From: an uncultured Prevotella sp.
GTDB lineage: Bacteria > Bacteroidota > Bacteroidia > Bacteroidales > Bacteroidaceae
Direction: 5' to 3'
Assembly: GCA_900541335.1 (NCBI GenBank)
Contig: UQJC01000012.1
Span: 1 to 47,563, forward strand
Length of the DNA: 47,563 bases
Below are positions 29,090 through 38,292 of the stretch, one piece after another (the stretch's first letter is position 1; the number at the start of each line of letters is the position of its first letter). Both the position numbers and the translations under genes were made by a program. A model generated the notes under the pieces. That model saw nothing but the letters and a program-made list of their open reading frames with translations, was not told the origin of the DNA and ran no database searches.

Positions 29090-29740
29090 ATGAATCCGAT
29101 TCTTGAATTTACCATCCGGCTGTTGGTCGCCCTCCTTTTGGGCGGTCTCATCGGTATCGAACGAGAGTATCGTTCGAAGGAAGCAGGTTTCCGTACCCAC
29201 TTCCTTGTTGCACTGGGCAGTGCCCTGTTCTGCATCGTTTCTCAATATGGTTTTGGAGAAGATCTCAAAGATTCCTCGCGTGTAGCAGCTCAAGTTGTTT
29301 CAGGCATCGGATTCCTGGGAGCCGGAACCATCATTTTCCAACGCAACGTCGTACGTGGTCTCACTACAGCGGCAGGACTTTGGGTAACGGCAGCCATCGG
29401 TCTGGCCTGCGGCTCCGGCCTCTACTGGGTGGCCATAGCGGCAACCATCATTGTACTCTTTGGCTTGGAAGTACTCAATGCTTTTGTTCCCCAAGTAGGA
29501 ACCGCTACCATCATCCTTGAGTTTACGGCAACCTCGAAAGAAAGCATCAAGCGTGTCATTGACCAAATGAAACACGACAAACTTGAAATCTACTCTTACG
29601 AGCTACAGGAACGTAAGGAGGCAAGCGGTGAAAAATTCCTGGTCAACCTCGAAATGAAAGTCAAACGGGGCAACTACGTCAACAACCTGCTTGACTACAT
29701 GGAAGAATTTGAAGGAGTTACGATCTCCAGTATTGAGTAA
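29090..29740 (+). CDS. MgtC/SapB family membrane protein
   Basis: A 216-residue membrane protein. The N-terminal MgtC/SapB domain has about four to five hydrophobic helices and the family motifs LLGGLIGIEREYRSKEAGFRTH, GIGFLGAGTI and VRGLTTAAGLWVTAAIGLACG. A C-terminal soluble ACT-like domain covers about 145-216. MgtC proteins are linked to Mg2+ stress and to regulation of ATP synthase or transporters, but many non-pathogen members are uncharacterised. I start at MNPILEFTIRLL (29090) because the preceding in-frame codons break the amphipathic start. It is an independent gene with its own terminator. Confidence 0.88.
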   Translation: MNPILEFTIRLLVALLLGGLIGIEREYRSKEAGFRTHFLVALGSALFCIVSQYGFGEDLKDSSRVAAQVVSGIGFLGAGTIIFQRNVVRGLTTAAGLWVTAAIGLACGSGLYWVAIAATIIVLFGLEVLNAFVPQVGTATIILEFTATSKESIKRVIDQMKHDKLEIYSYELQERKEASGEKFLVNLEMKVKRGNYVNNLLDYMEEFEGVTISSIE

Positions 29741-29770
29741 ACCACATCGGAAAACTGAATCTGGAATGCC

Positions 29771-29813
29771 AAGTGCGTTGAGAGATGAACAAAGTCTCCC
29801 AACGCACTTTTGC
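29771..29813 (+). terminator. Terminator of the MgtC-family gene
   Basis: AAGTGCGTTG (29771-29780) pairs with CAACGCACTT (29800-29809), followed by TTGCTTTT, 30 nt after the stop. Confidence 0.7.
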
Positions 29814-29951
29814 TTTTCCTCCCCCAAGCTCTTTCGTCTTTGCCCCAATCTTCGTAATGTTGATTTTTCAAGCCATGCCTCTAAGATTCAAACGAATCAT
29901 CTTTTCTTCGCTTCCAGAACAGCTCGCTAAGAGCGTTCCAAAGTTTTTTTC

Positions 29952-29959
29952 TACCTTTG
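29952..29959 (+). promoter_or_regulatory. -7 element (TACCTTTG) of the nusB cluster
   Basis: Exact match to TAnnTTTG, 31 nt before the nusB ATG. Confidence 0.65.
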
Positions 29960-29989
29960 TCGCTCAAACATAGGTAGCTCTTTACAATT

Positions 29990-30967
29990 ATGATTAACAG
30001 AGAACTGATAAGGCTGAAAGTGGTTCAGCTCGTTTATTCGTATTATCAGAATGAAGGCAAGACGCTTGACACGGCAGAGAAGGAATTGGACTTCTCGCTC
30101 AACAAGGCGTACGATCTCTATCAATACCTCTTGTGGCAATTGGTAGAAGTCAAGAAAGTTGCCGAACGTAAGGATGCCGTCCGTCTTTCGCGCGAGAAAC
30201 GTACGGGCGTCGTCGTTGGTGGAATTGTTCCCGACAAACAATTAGCAGACAATAAATTCCTTTGCCAACTCGCCATCAACAAGGAAATGATCGACTTCAA
30301 AGAAAACAAGAAGGGTCAGTGGGATGGTGAAGAGGCATTCGTGATGAAACTCTACAATACTTTCTTGGAAAGTGATGAATTCCAACTTTACTTGAACAAG
30401 GAAGACTTCTCCTATGCAGCGGATCGCGAACTCATCCGTAAACTCTACAAGACATACATCTGTGGCAATGAAGACTTCGTGCCGATGCTCGAAGACCATT
30501 CACTCTACTGGAATGACGACAAGCAAGTGATTGACTCTTTCGTATTGAAGAGCATCAAACGCTTTGACGAAAAGTTGGGTGCAGACCAACCCCTGCTTCC
30601 CCTCTATGACTCTGAGGAAGACAGCCAGTTTGCCATCCGTCTTTTCCGTGCAACCCTGCAACGCGGTCAGGAATTGCGCGAGATGATTCGTAAGTTCAGC
30701 AAGAACTGGGAGTTCAACCGTCTCGCCTTCATGGATGTGGTCATCATGCAGATTGCCTTGGCTGAAATCCTTACTTTCGATGCCATCCCTCTCAATGTCA
30801 GCTTCAACGAATACCTCGACATTGCAAAGGTTTACAGCACACCCAACAGTTCTTCCTACATCAACGGTATGTTGGACAACATTGTACGCCGTCTCCATCA
30901 GGAAGGACGCACAACCAAGGTGCGCGAACAGCGTCGTCCTAAGAACAACGAACCCGCCAAGCGATAA
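29990..30967 (+). CDS. nusB: Transcription antitermination factor NusB
   Basis: A 325-residue protein. The C-terminal half (about 180-310) is the NusB RNA-binding helical domain, ending in the family stretch LAEILTFDAIPLNVSFNEYLDIAKVYSTPNSSSYINGMLDNIV. The N-terminal half is an extra helical region seen in Bacteroidetes NusB and absent from the about 140-residue E. coli protein. NusB with NusE binds boxA RNA and supports rRNA transcription. A TACCTTTG promoter box is 31 nt upstream. It heads a same-strand run with yajC, ybbR and coaE, a common Bacteroidales arrangement. Confidence 0.94.
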   Translation: MINRELIRLKVVQLVYSYYQNEGKTLDTAEKELDFSLNKAYDLYQYLLWQLVEVKKVAERKDAVRLSREKRTGVVVGGIVPDKQLADNKFLCQLAINKEMIDFKENKKGQWDGEEAFVMKLYNTFLESDEFQLYLNKEDFSYAADRELIRKLYKTYICGNEDFVPMLEDHSLYWNDDKQVIDSFVLKSIKRFDEKLGADQPLLPLYDSEEDSQFAIRLFRATLQRGQELREMIRKFSKNWEFNRLAFMDVVIMQIALAEILTFDAIPLNVSFNEYLDIAKVYSTPNSSSYINGMLDNIVRRLHQEGRTTKVREQRRPKNNEPAKR

Positions 30968-31047
30968 GCACGAAGGTCGTTGTTCGGATTGAACGCTCTC
31001 CATTTGTATACTAACAATAATCTCTATATCCTATTAAGATAGAAACA

Positions 31048-31356
31048 ATGAACACAATCCTCTTACAGGCAGCAGCCCAACAACAAGGTGGCGGTCTGCA
31101 AATGATCATCATGCTCGTAGTCATGGTGGTTATCTTCTACTTCTTCATGATTCGTCCCCAAAACAAGAAGCAGAAAGAAATCATGAACTTCCGCAACTCG
31201 CTGAGTGCCGGACAGGAAGTAGTGACCATCGGTGGCATCTACGGAACCATCAAGAGCGTCAACGAAGCTGACAATACAGTCGTTCTCGAAATCGCTACAG
31301 GTGTAAAAATCACGGTAGCGAAGGAGGGCATCAACGCCATTCCTCAAAAGAAATAA
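31048..31356 (+). CDS. yajC: Sec translocon accessory subunit YajC
   Basis: A 102-residue membrane protein. A short N-terminus is followed by a single transmembrane helix (about 20-38, IIMLVVMVVIFYFFMI). Then comes the YajC signature RPQNKKQKE and a cytoplasmic domain ending VTIGGIYGTIKSV...TVVLEIATGVKITVAKEGI. It associates with SecDF-YidC. It lies 80 bp after nusB. Confidence 0.95.
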   Translation: MNTILLQAAAQQQGGGLQMIIMLVVMVVIFYFFMIRPQNKKQKEIMNFRNSLSAGQEVVTIGGIYGTIKSVNEADNTVVLEIATGVKITVAKEGINAIPQKK

Positions 31357-31378
31357 AGACTCATCACTACACAACAGA

Positions 31379-31428
31379 TTCCCCGTTGCGTTACCCTTTC
31401 CGTAGGTTGACGCCGGGGATTCTTTCGT
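31379..31428 (+). terminator. Weak hairpin after yajC
   Basis: TCCCCG...CGGGGA with a bulged inner GCG/CGC, followed by TTCTTTCGTTTT. It may attenuate read-through from yajC into ybbR. Confidence 0.4.
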
Positions 31429-31450
31429 TTTACTCTTACGTCCACTGGTT

Positions 31451-32452
31451 ATGAAACTCACCCCGCTGCTCCGATCAGGCTTCTCCAAACTCTGGAACAA
31501 GCAGTTCTTAATCTTTCTCTTTTTTCTGGCACTCTCGGCCGCTTTCTGGATGTTCCAAGCCCTCAGCGAAATCTATGAGGAAGACTTTGTTGTGCCCATC
31601 GAGGTGCGTAACCTACCGAGCAACGTGGTGGTAACCAGCGACATTCCGACAGGAATGCAAGTACGCCTGCGTGACAAAGGAAGCCAGCTCTTCTCTTACC
31701 AGTACACACGTAAACTCAAACCTGTAGTCATCGACTACAACCTCTACTCCAACGTGCACGGACGCGCTGTAGTCTTGGGAAGCGAATTGGCCAAACAGAT
31801 TTCGTCACAACTTTTGTCGGGTACGCAACTGATGACGGTGAAGCCCGACACCATCGACTTTATTTACAACTTCGGACAATGCAAACGAGTTCCTGTTATC
31901 GTAACTGGAGAAGTCAAGGCTGGCAGACTCTACACCTTGTCAAAGACTCAACTCTCACACGACAGCGTAACGGTCTATGCCTCAAAGTCTCAACTCGACA
32001 CGATTACAGCAGCCTATCTCTCGCCTCTCCTTTTGCGCAATCTGGAAGATACGACCCAAGTCAAACTGAACTTCCTCAAAGTACGTGGAGCTAAATTTGT
32101 TCCCAATCAGATTAATGCCACCTTCTGCATTGACCGCTTGGTAGAGAAGACGGTCAAGGTTCCCGTGCAACAGGTCAACTTTCCTGCCTCACGCCAGCTT
32201 CGCACCTTCCCGGCTGCGGTCAACGTTACCTTCCAAGTCAGCATGGGACTTTACCGCAAGATTTCTAGCGCAAACTTTGTCCTCGTTATCAATTACGAAG
32301 AATTGCTCAAGAACAAGACCTCTCATTGCCGCCTTTCGCTTAAGACCATCCCGGAAGGAGTGAGCCATGTGCGAATCAGTCCGCAGGAAGTGGAATACAT
32401 CATTGAGGAAATTCCCGACTCCGAATCACAAGGAGACGAAGCTGAGCTGTAA
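31451..32452 (+). CDS. YbbR-like domain protein
   Basis: A 333-residue protein with one N-terminal transmembrane helix (about 17-38, FLIFLFFLALSAAFWMFQAL) followed by YbbR-like beta-rich repeats. Examples are FVVPIEVRNLPSNVVVTSDIPTGMQVRLRDKG and CKRVPVIVTGEVKAGRLYTLSKTQLSHDSVTVYASKS. In Firmicutes YbbR (CdaR) activates the c-di-AMP synthase CdaA, but no cdaA is in this window, so the role here is unproven. Located between yajC and coaE on the same strand. Confidence 0.88.
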   Translation: MKLTPLLRSGFSKLWNKQFLIFLFFLALSAAFWMFQALSEIYEEDFVVPIEVRNLPSNVVVTSDIPTGMQVRLRDKGSQLFSYQYTRKLKPVVIDYNLYSNVHGRAVVLGSELAKQISSQLLSGTQLMTVKPDTIDFIYNFGQCKRVPVIVTGEVKAGRLYTLSKTQLSHDSVTVYASKSQLDTITAAYLSPLLLRNLEDTTQVKLNFLKVRGAKFVPNQINATFCIDRLVEKTVKVPVQQVNFPASRQLRTFPAAVNVTFQVSMGLYRKISSANFVLVINYEELLKNKTSHCRLSLKTIPEGVSHVRISPQEVEYIIEEIPDSESQGDEAEL

Positions 32453-32603
32453 AGGAGTGCAAGTGTACAAGCTACCCATAAGGCTTATTGTCCATCCTCC
32501 GCTGTTGAGAAACCATCGTAGCACTCTCTCCCCCTGTTACTCTCCCCCGGAATTTGTTTTCCCCTCCCTCTCACGCCAACATCCCCAACCTTCTCAAGTC
32601 CCC

Positions 32604-33254
32604 ATGTCCCTCCTCCACTCTCCCCTTATATGTATTGGCATTACCGGTGGCATCGGCAGTGGCAAAAGCTACATCTGCCGCCAACTGGAAGATGCTGGAC
32701 ACCCCGTCTTCTATTGCGACGATGAAGCCAAGCGCATCATCCGAACAGATGATGAAGTAAAAGCGGCTCTTCAACAACTCGTAGGACCTCAATTATACGA
32801 TACCCAAGGGCAGCTCGTCAAGTCGATTCTCGCAGCTTACCTCTGTAAAGGACGAAGCTATGCAGCACAAGTCGATGCCATCGTTCACCCTAAAGTGGCC
32901 CAAGCATTTCAAACGAAAGCACAACAAATGGCCGATCAGTTGACAAGCTCATCTTTCACGTTGTCCACATCGCCACTGAAACTACTCAACCCCAAAGAGG
33001 AGAATTGCTTGACAGCATTGAAAAGCCTTCCCACGCATCAGGTTCTGTTCATGGAGTGTGCCTTACTCTTTGAAGCCAACTTCCAACGCTTCGTAGACTA
33101 TAGCGTCTTGGTACACGTCAGCAACGAAACACAAATCAACCGCTTGATGATGCGCGACCACATCACTCGTGAAAAGGCCTTGGAATGGATCGCCTTGCAA
33201 CTCTCAGAAGAGGAAAAGCTGCAACGCGCAGATGCAATCATCTACAACGAATAG
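32604..33254 (+). CDS. coaE: Dephospho-CoA kinase
   Basis: A 216-residue enzyme for the last CoA step, phosphorylating the 3' hydroxyl of dephospho-CoA. The P-loop GITGGIGSGKS is at 12-22, followed by the CDDEAKRII motif, VDAIVHPKV, LFMECALLFEANF and the lid RLMMRDHITREKALEWIA. Two oddities stand out. A roughly 30-residue insertion rich in Ser/Leu/Lys sits at about 112-146, before the VLFMECALLFE strand. The protein also stops at ADAIIYNE, about 25-30 residues before the end of typical CoaE, so the C-terminal helix seems missing. I start at MSLLHSPLICIGITGG (32604); the longer frame upstream overlaps ybbR and lacks homology. The 152-bp gap to ybbR holds no recognisable element. Confidence 0.9.
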   Translation: MSLLHSPLICIGITGGIGSGKSYICRQLEDAGHPVFYCDDEAKRIIRTDDEVKAALQQLVGPQLYDTQGQLVKSILAAYLCKGRSYAAQVDAIVHPKVAQAFQTKAQQMADQLTSSSFTLSTSPLKLLNPKEENCLTALKSLPTHQVLFMECALLFEANFQRFVDYSVLVHVSNETQINRLMMRDHITREKALEWIALQLSEEEKLQRADAIIYNE

Positions 33255-33375
33255 ACATATCCTCACGACACTTTCAGTCTAAAGGAACGCCGCCTCTGCT
33301 TCTCTCGTTGGTCGTTTATTCACAAATGGTTTTCCCTAAACAGGCCAACGTTCTCAAGAACTCGAAATAATTACC

Positions 33376-33383
33376 TACCTTTG
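33376..33383 (+). promoter_or_regulatory. -7 element (TACCTTTG) of the DUF5606 gene
   Basis: Exact TAnnTTTG match, 63 nt before the ATG, showing that the DUF5606 gene has its own promoter. Confidence 0.6.
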
Positions 33384-33445
33384 TCGGCGTTTCGGTTTAC
33401 AAGACCAATATCAATTGATCATTTATTTATAAACGCAATATTCTT

Positions 33446-33877
33446 ATGCAAGACACTCTTTTAGCTATATCCGGCAAGCCCGGTCTGTATCGCCTTGTAG
33501 CGCAAGGTCGTGGCAATCTGATTGTAGAAGCTATTGACGAAAACAAAAAGCGCCAGTCTGTCGGCGCACGCGATCGCGTCACTTCACTCAACGATGTATC
33601 CATGTACACCGAAGAGGATGACAAGCCCTTGATGGAAATTTTCCAGGCTATCAGTGACAAGGAACAGGGTCAGCCTGTTGCCCTCGACTACAAGAAGGCA
33701 AGCAAGGCAGAACTCGCTGAGTTCATGGCTTCTGTTGTACCTGATTACGACCGCGACCGTGTACACGACTCTGACATCAAGAAGTTGATTCAGTGGTACA
33801 ACATCCTTGCCAAGGGTGGTTACAAGCAATACGTAGACGTAGCTGAAGCTACCGAAGAAGCTAAAGAAGAAGCATAA
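33446..33877 (+). CDS. DUF5606 protein
   Basis: A 143-residue cytoplasmic protein of the Bacteroidetes-specific DUF5606 family. It starts LAISGKPGLYRLVAQGRGNLIVEAID, with a small beta domain at about 5-55, then a helical part (LMEIFQAI, KKASKAELAEFMASVVPDYDRDRVHDSDIKKLIQWYNIL) and an acidic tail. Its function is unknown. It follows coaE in the housekeeping cluster and is 26 bp before the next gene. Confidence 0.92.
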   Translation: MQDTLLAISGKPGLYRLVAQGRGNLIVEAIDENKKRQSVGARDRVTSLNDVSMYTEEDDKPLMEIFQAISDKEQGQPVALDYKKASKAELAEFMASVVPDYDRDRVHDSDIKKLIQWYNILAKGGYKQYVDVAEATEEAKEEA

Positions 33878-33903
33878 CTCCCAACCACGTAATATCCTTC
33901 CCG

Positions 33904-34350
33904 ATGAAGCGCAGTCTCCAGGACATAGTTTGTGATCTACTCGTAGGAACAGGGCTCATTGCCGTCATCGGCTTGGGTTCTGCCTCGCTTTGGTACGATG
34001 CCCAGACTGCTACATCTGACGAAACGTCTAAGGACGAACTTTTGCCTCCTCTCGAGGAAGAATGGGACGATACAACTGACGAATTTACGGAAGAAGATCA
34101 AGTGCTTACCCCGATGCAGGAAGTACCCATGATTGAGGATACGCCTGAGGTCACTGTCGAAGAACCCGATACGCTTTCGACTCTTCCCTCAACGGAGGAA
34201 CCGAACGATACGGCTCAACACCATGTACCCGCTTCGGAAACAACCGATCCTCACCCGTCCGTTTCTACGAAAACGAAAAAGACCCATACACAACAGCAAG
34301 TGCCCGTTACGCATACTGCGCCAACATCTAAGGATACGCTTACACACTGA
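33904..34350 (+). CDS. Small single-span membrane protein with acidic, low-complexity tail
   Basis: A 148-residue protein I do not recognise. One transmembrane segment (about 12-31, LLVGTGLIAVIGLGSASLWY) follows a short charged N-terminus. The rest is disordered: an Asp/Glu/Thr/Pro-rich stretch, then a Thr/Lys/His-rich end. The position 26 bp after the DUF5606 gene and directly before a strong terminator supports it as a real last gene of the unit. No catalytic motif. Confidence 0.65.
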   Translation: MKRSLQDIVCDLLVGTGLIAVIGLGSASLWYDAQTATSDETSKDELLPPLEEEWDDTTDEFTEEDQVLTPMQEVPMIEDTPEVTVEEPDTLSTLPSTEEPNDTAQHHVPASETTDPHPSVSTKTKKTHTQQQVPVTHTAPTSKDTLTH

Positions 34351-34383
34351 TGCTCCCTCACGGAGCTTCGACCCATTTCAAAC

Positions 34384-34424
34384 GACTCCCACAAAGTTCT
34401 ATGCATTGTGGGAGTCATTTTTTG
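34384..34424 (+). terminator. Terminator of the DUF5606/membrane protein unit
   Basis: A perfect 11-bp stem GACTCCCACAA (34384-34394) / TTGTGGGAGTC (34406-34416), then ATTTTTTG. Confidence 0.88.
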
Positions 34425-34545
34425 CTGAAAACATACGGGCACTTATTCCTTCTTAAGATCAATCGTACAGAGCTGTTTGCATCCCTTAACAAACAAAGAA
34501 GTTTGTCCAACAATCCCCCTTTCTTCAACTCCTGAACTCATCAAC

Positions 34546-34575
34546 TTTGCATTTCACTCCTTTATTGTAACTTTG
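34546..34575 (+). promoter_or_regulatory. Promoter of the GH84 gene (-33 TTTG, -7 TAACTTTG)
   Basis: TTTG at 34546-34549 and TAACTTTG at 34568-34575, 18 nt apart, form a good Bacteroidetes sigma-70 promoter. It lies inside the upstream part of the open frame and so argues for the start codon at 34654. Confidence 0.7.
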
Positions 34576-34653
34576 TCAGCGAAGGAAAAATCAGTGGATT
34601 CACTGAAGGTTTCACCTGAATATATTTCTGAAAACAATTTACTCCATACACTT

Positions 34654-36885
34654 ATGAGAAAACAATGTATGGTAGCGAGCCTCCTGCTCGCTACGTTGGG
34701 CACAGCAACCGCCCCAGCACAAATCAGTTTGGTCAATCCCGTTCCGCAAGAGGTAAAGACCGACAAGCAACTTATCGACCTTCCTCAGGCTTGGACGCTG
34801 AAAGTAGACGCAGCCCGTCAGCAGAGCATCGCACTTACAGCCTTGCAACAGCTTCCCGTTAAAGCAGAAGCGAAAGTTCCCTTCACCTTGACAATGGGTG
34901 TAAAGGGAGATAAATCCGTCAAGAAGTTTGCCAAGCAGATTCCCTCCCATGCTGAAGGCTATTATATGGAAATCACCAATAAGGGCATCGTGATTGCAGG
35001 TGCCGACGAAATGGGACTCTACTATGGCGTTCAGACATTGTTGGGCATGGCTGCTGAAGGCAAGTTGGAATGCTGTGCGGTAAAGGACTGGCCCGATGTA
35101 CCCTTCCGTGGTACGGTTGAAGGTTTCTACGGTACACCTTGGAGCCATGAAGCACGCCTCAGCCAAATCCGTTTCTACGGACGCAACAAGATGAATGTTT
35201 ATATCTACGGTCCCAAGGACGACCCCTTCCACCGCGACCGTTGGCGCGAAGCTTATCCCGAAACGGAAGCTAAACGCATCCAGGAGTTAGACCGTTGTGC
35301 TCACGAGAATGGAGTCAAGTTTTATTGGGCCATCCACCCGGGTGTAGACATCAAGTGGAACACGACCGACCGCGACTTGCTGATTGCCAAGCTCGAAAAG
35401 ATGTATGCCTTGGGCATCCGTGCCTTTGCCGTCTTCTTTGACGATATCTGGGGCGAAGGAACGAAGGCTGATAAGCAAGCCGAACTCCTCAATTACGTTG
35501 ACGACCAGTTCATTGCCAAGCACAAGGATGTTGCTCCGCTCATCATGTGTCCTACGGAGTACAATCGTGCTTGGGCGAACGATGAGAAGGGATACCTCCG
35601 TACTCTTGGTACGAAGATGAACAAAGACATCCAAATCATGTGGACGGGTAATTCTGTGGTACACTGCATTGACAAGGAGTCTATGGAATGGATTAACAGT
35701 CGCATCGACCGAAAAGCCTACATTTGGTGGAACTTCCCCGTGTCTGACTTCGTGCGCGACCACATCCTGCTCGGCCCGGCTTATGGCAACGGACTCGACA
35801 TTGCTCCCGATCTCTCGGGCTTCGTTTCCAACCCCATGGAACATGCCGAAGCATCTAAGATTTCACTCTATGGCATTGCCGACTACACATGGAATATGAA
35901 GGATTACGACCCCAACCGCGACTGGGAGAAGGGTTTGCGTGCCGTATTCCCCGCCAATACAGAGGCTTTGCGCACCTTCGCGCTCTATAACAAAGACCTC
36001 GGTCCGAATGGTCACGGTTTCCGTCGCGAAGAAGGTGAAGAACTGAAGCCCATCGTTGAAATGCTGCAGCAAAACGGCGAAAAACGAATGATGGGTATTG
36101 TGGCCCTTTCACAAAAGAGCATCGAACTGAATACGGCTGCTGACATTCTTCTGGGTGATAAGACGAACCCCGAACTCGTACGCGAATTGCGTCCCTGGTT
36201 GCTCCAAGCGAAGTTACTCTCAGACTATGGTTTTGCAGTGACTTCACTCGCTGCTTCGGTTGAAACGGGCATGAAGGCAGCCAGCAAGTTGCTGACAATT
36301 GAAGCACTCTATGCTCAAGCCCGTTCACTCAAGCAGCAGATGTACGAACTCGAAAACTCTTCCGTTCGTCATGCCTTGCAACCGGGCATCAAGGTAGGTA
36401 CGAAGGTGATGCTTCCCCTGCTCGACCGCCTCTTTACCGAAAGTGTAGACAAATATAACCAGCAAAACGGCACGAAGCTTAACAGCGTGGCAGACTACAA
36501 TCCCTACAAGCTCACGTCAGACGTGAAGCAATTGTCCCTGCTCCCCGTTTCGGTTCGCGGCAACGAAGTCATCGTAGCTCCTTCACTCGAAGTTATTCAG
36601 TGGCAGAAGGACGGTTCGCTGACCATTACCTGCGACCGCGACATCCAGTTTGCTGGTATGGACTTCAACCTCGGCGTAAATGAAGCAGCCAAGAACTTCC
36701 GCCTCGAAATCTTCACGGGTGGAAAATGGCAACCCGTAGGTTTGCTCCACTATCAACCGACCGACCCCGTCATCCATACCGAAGGTGCCCTTGGTAGCAT
36801 GAGCGGTTCAAAGATTCGCCTCACCAACATCAGCGGCAAGAACCTTGAAGTCTACTTCAAGAGCTTCAAGTTCGTGAAGAGATAA
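34654..36885 (+). CDS. GH84 beta-N-acetylhexosaminidase
   Basis: A 743-residue exported glycoside hydrolase family 84 enzyme that removes beta-linked N-acetylglucosamine by substrate-assisted catalysis. It has a signal peptide (1-22, ending APAQ), then an N-terminal GH20b-like domain (about 25-145). The catalytic barrel has RGTVEGFYGTPWSHEARLSQ and the acid/base-polarising pair D263-D264 in AVFFDDIWGEG. A helical and a beta-rich C-terminal region follow. Length and plan match the Bacteroides GH84 enzyme. It probably trims host or glycoprotein glycans in the periplasm or at the surface. I chose ATG 34654 because a promoter lies just upstream and a signal peptide begins there. Confidence 0.94.
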   Translation: MRKQCMVASLLLATLGTATAPAQISLVNPVPQEVKTDKQLIDLPQAWTLKVDAARQQSIALTALQQLPVKAEAKVPFTLTMGVKGDKSVKKFAKQIPSHAEGYYMEITNKGIVIAGADEMGLYYGVQTLLGMAAEGKLECCAVKDWPDVPFRGTVEGFYGTPWSHEARLSQIRFYGRNKMNVYIYGPKDDPFHRDRWREAYPETEAKRIQELDRCAHENGVKFYWAIHPGVDIKWNTTDRDLLIAKLEKMYALGIRAFAVFFDDIWGEGTKADKQAELLNYVDDQFIAKHKDVAPLIMCPTEYNRAWANDEKGYLRTLGTKMNKDIQIMWTGNSVVHCIDKESMEWINSRIDRKAYIWWNFPVSDFVRDHILLGPAYGNGLDIAPDLSGFVSNPMEHAEASKISLYGIADYTWNMKDYDPNRDWEKGLRAVFPANTEALRTFALYNKDLGPNGHGFRREEGEELKPIVEMLQQNGEKRMMGIVALSQKSIELNTAADILLGDKTNPELVRELRPWLLQAKLLSDYGFAVTSLAASVETGMKAASKLLTIEALYAQARSLKQQMYELENSSVRHALQPGIKVGTKVMLPLLDRLFTESVDKYNQQNGTKLNSVADYNPYKLTSDVKQLSLLPVSVRGNEVIVAPSLEVIQWQKDGSLTITCDRDIQFAGMDFNLGVNEAAKNFRLEIFTGGKWQPVGLLHYQPTDPVIHTEGALGSMSGSKIRLTNISGKNLEVYFKSFKFVKR

Positions 36886-36923
36886 GCAGTGAGTCGCGAT
36901 TCGACACACGACATCCAATAAAA

Positions 36924-36967
36924 AAAGCTTCCCCTCTCTATACAGAGAACGGGAAGCTTTCTTTTTC
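36924..36967 (+). terminator. GH84 terminator
   Basis: AAAGCTTCCC (36924-36933) pairs with GGGAAGCTTT (36951-36960), with an inner CTCT/AGAG, followed by CTTTTTC, 38 nt after the stop. Confidence 0.85.
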
Positions 36968-37456
36968 TACCAACTTACACCCATACTAATCAAAAAAACG
37001 AAAGAAGTCATCCTCCTCGTGCAAGTATTCTCCTTACGTCAGTTTCTAAATTAGAAGCAAGGAACGTTCCTTGTTTACCCCATCCGACTCATCCCCATCC
37101 GTCAAAGGTTTAGAAATCAAGCTATCTTGTTCCCCATCGGGCTATGAGAATCAGTCTAAGTAACAACGCTGGTTGCTTCATTGAAATGGATGGAATAAGA
37201 GTGGAGAAACCTTCTTCCGAATATGCACGAAACGTCTTCACTCACCAACAGGGAAAGTCACTGAGAACGACACTCCTTCCTCATTACGATTGTACAGAGA
37301 TCAACCTACAAAACACCCTGGAAAAGTCACTGTACTAAAAAAGGAACTTGAAAGCAATATGACAGTGGCTCTCCAGGGCTAAGGGGAAACTTGGAGACTT
37401 GTTTCCGCCTAAAAGCTATACAGTTCTGCAAAGATGAGAGAGATTTTCTATCAGAA
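36968..37456. other. Gene-free stretch
   Basis: About 490 bp between convergent GH84 and LytTR genes. A 64-codon open frame at 37144-37338 lacks any recognisable motif or good start context. Nothing else is seen. Confidence 0.6.
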
Positions 37457-38215
37457 CTATAACATGTCGAAGTATTCGCGAAGTTTACCGAAATAACGCC
37501 GCGATATAGTGATCTCTATCGAGTCAAAAGGCGGACAGAGTCGACAGCGTTGTGTATTGTTTTCCACTGCCATCAAATACATCAGATTGACCACACACGT
37601 GTTGTTAACACGAGCCAACGTCGGATGAAGCGCCAATAGCTCCTGCGCATTCATATTCTTTTTCAAGATATGGTCAGTCTTATCAGTCAGCGTAATAATC
37701 CACGACCGATGAATACTTGAATAGTTGAAGAACAGAATCTCTTCGGGCGTGATAAATAGCATCTCGCTCGTAGTCTGGACAGCTATTTTGCGGGGCATAG
37801 CATAAAGATGCTTGTTGTGAAAATTAGTACTGCCACAATCCTCTGCCATCAGTCGGTCGATGACCAAACGCAATTCGCTTTGCTTATAAGGCTTCAACAA
37901 GAAGTCAAATGCCGATTGACGAATAGCATCAAGCATATAATGGGAGAAAGCTGTATAAAAAACAACTTTAAAGGTGAAAGTGATGCGAGGGCGAACAGAG
38001 TTGAGAAACTCCAAACCGCTCTTTCCCGGCATCTCTATGTCTAAGAATATCACATCTGGTTGTTCTTCGAATAGTGGTAAAGTCGCTTCGGCATACGACT
38101 CAAACGTATGCACCGCTTCGATTTCTGGACAGTTCAGCAGATCGTTAGCCAAGGTTTCTAAAGCCACTTTATTATCATCAACAACGAAGACAACCATTTT
38201 GGGTTGGGGTTCCAT
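37457..38215 (-). CDS. LytTR-family response regulator
   Basis: A 252-residue two-component regulator. The receiver domain (about 5-125) has the acidic pocket VVDDN, phosphoacceptor D59 in FLDIEMPGKSG, and the switch Thr/Lys (YTAFS, LLKPY). A C-terminal LytTR DNA-binding domain (about 155-250) shows EILFFNYSSIHRSWIITLTDK, LLALHPTLARVNNTCVVNL and a final ISRRYFGKLREYF. I start at MEPQPKMVVFVVDDN (38215) because a -7 box at 38243-38250 overlaps the longest possible start. No histidine kinase gene is adjacent, so it is an orphan in this window. Three 21-bp phased repeats lie just upstream and may be its own binding sites. Confidence 0.9.
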   Translation of the reverse strand: MEPQPKMVVFVVDDNKVALETLANDLLNCPEIEAVHTFESYAEATLPLFEEQPDVIFLDIEMPGKSGLEFLNSVRPRITFTFKVVFYTAFSHYMLDAIRQSAFDFLLKPYKQSELRLVIDRLMAEDCGSTNFHNKHLYAMPRKIAVQTTSEMLFITPEEILFFNYSSIHRSWIITLTDKTDHILKKNMNAQELLALHPTLARVNNTCVVNLMYLMAVENNTQRCRLCPPFDSIEITISRRYFGKLREYFDML

Positions 38216-38242
38216 TCTAATTTTAATTGTAGTTTTCATTGG

Positions 38243-38250
38243 CAAAAGTA
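38243..38250 (-). promoter_or_regulatory. -7 element (TACTTTTG) of the LytTR gene
   Basis: Minus-strand TAnnTTTG match, 28 nt before the chosen start. Confidence 0.5.
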
Positions 38251-38292
38251 CTGATATTATTTTTTATTTTCTGCCCAATTTTCTTCATCTAT

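Noticed and set aside
37144..37338. 64-codon open frame between GH84 and LytTR genes
   Set aside because: No homologous pattern, no promoter box and no ribosome-site support; kept only as a note.
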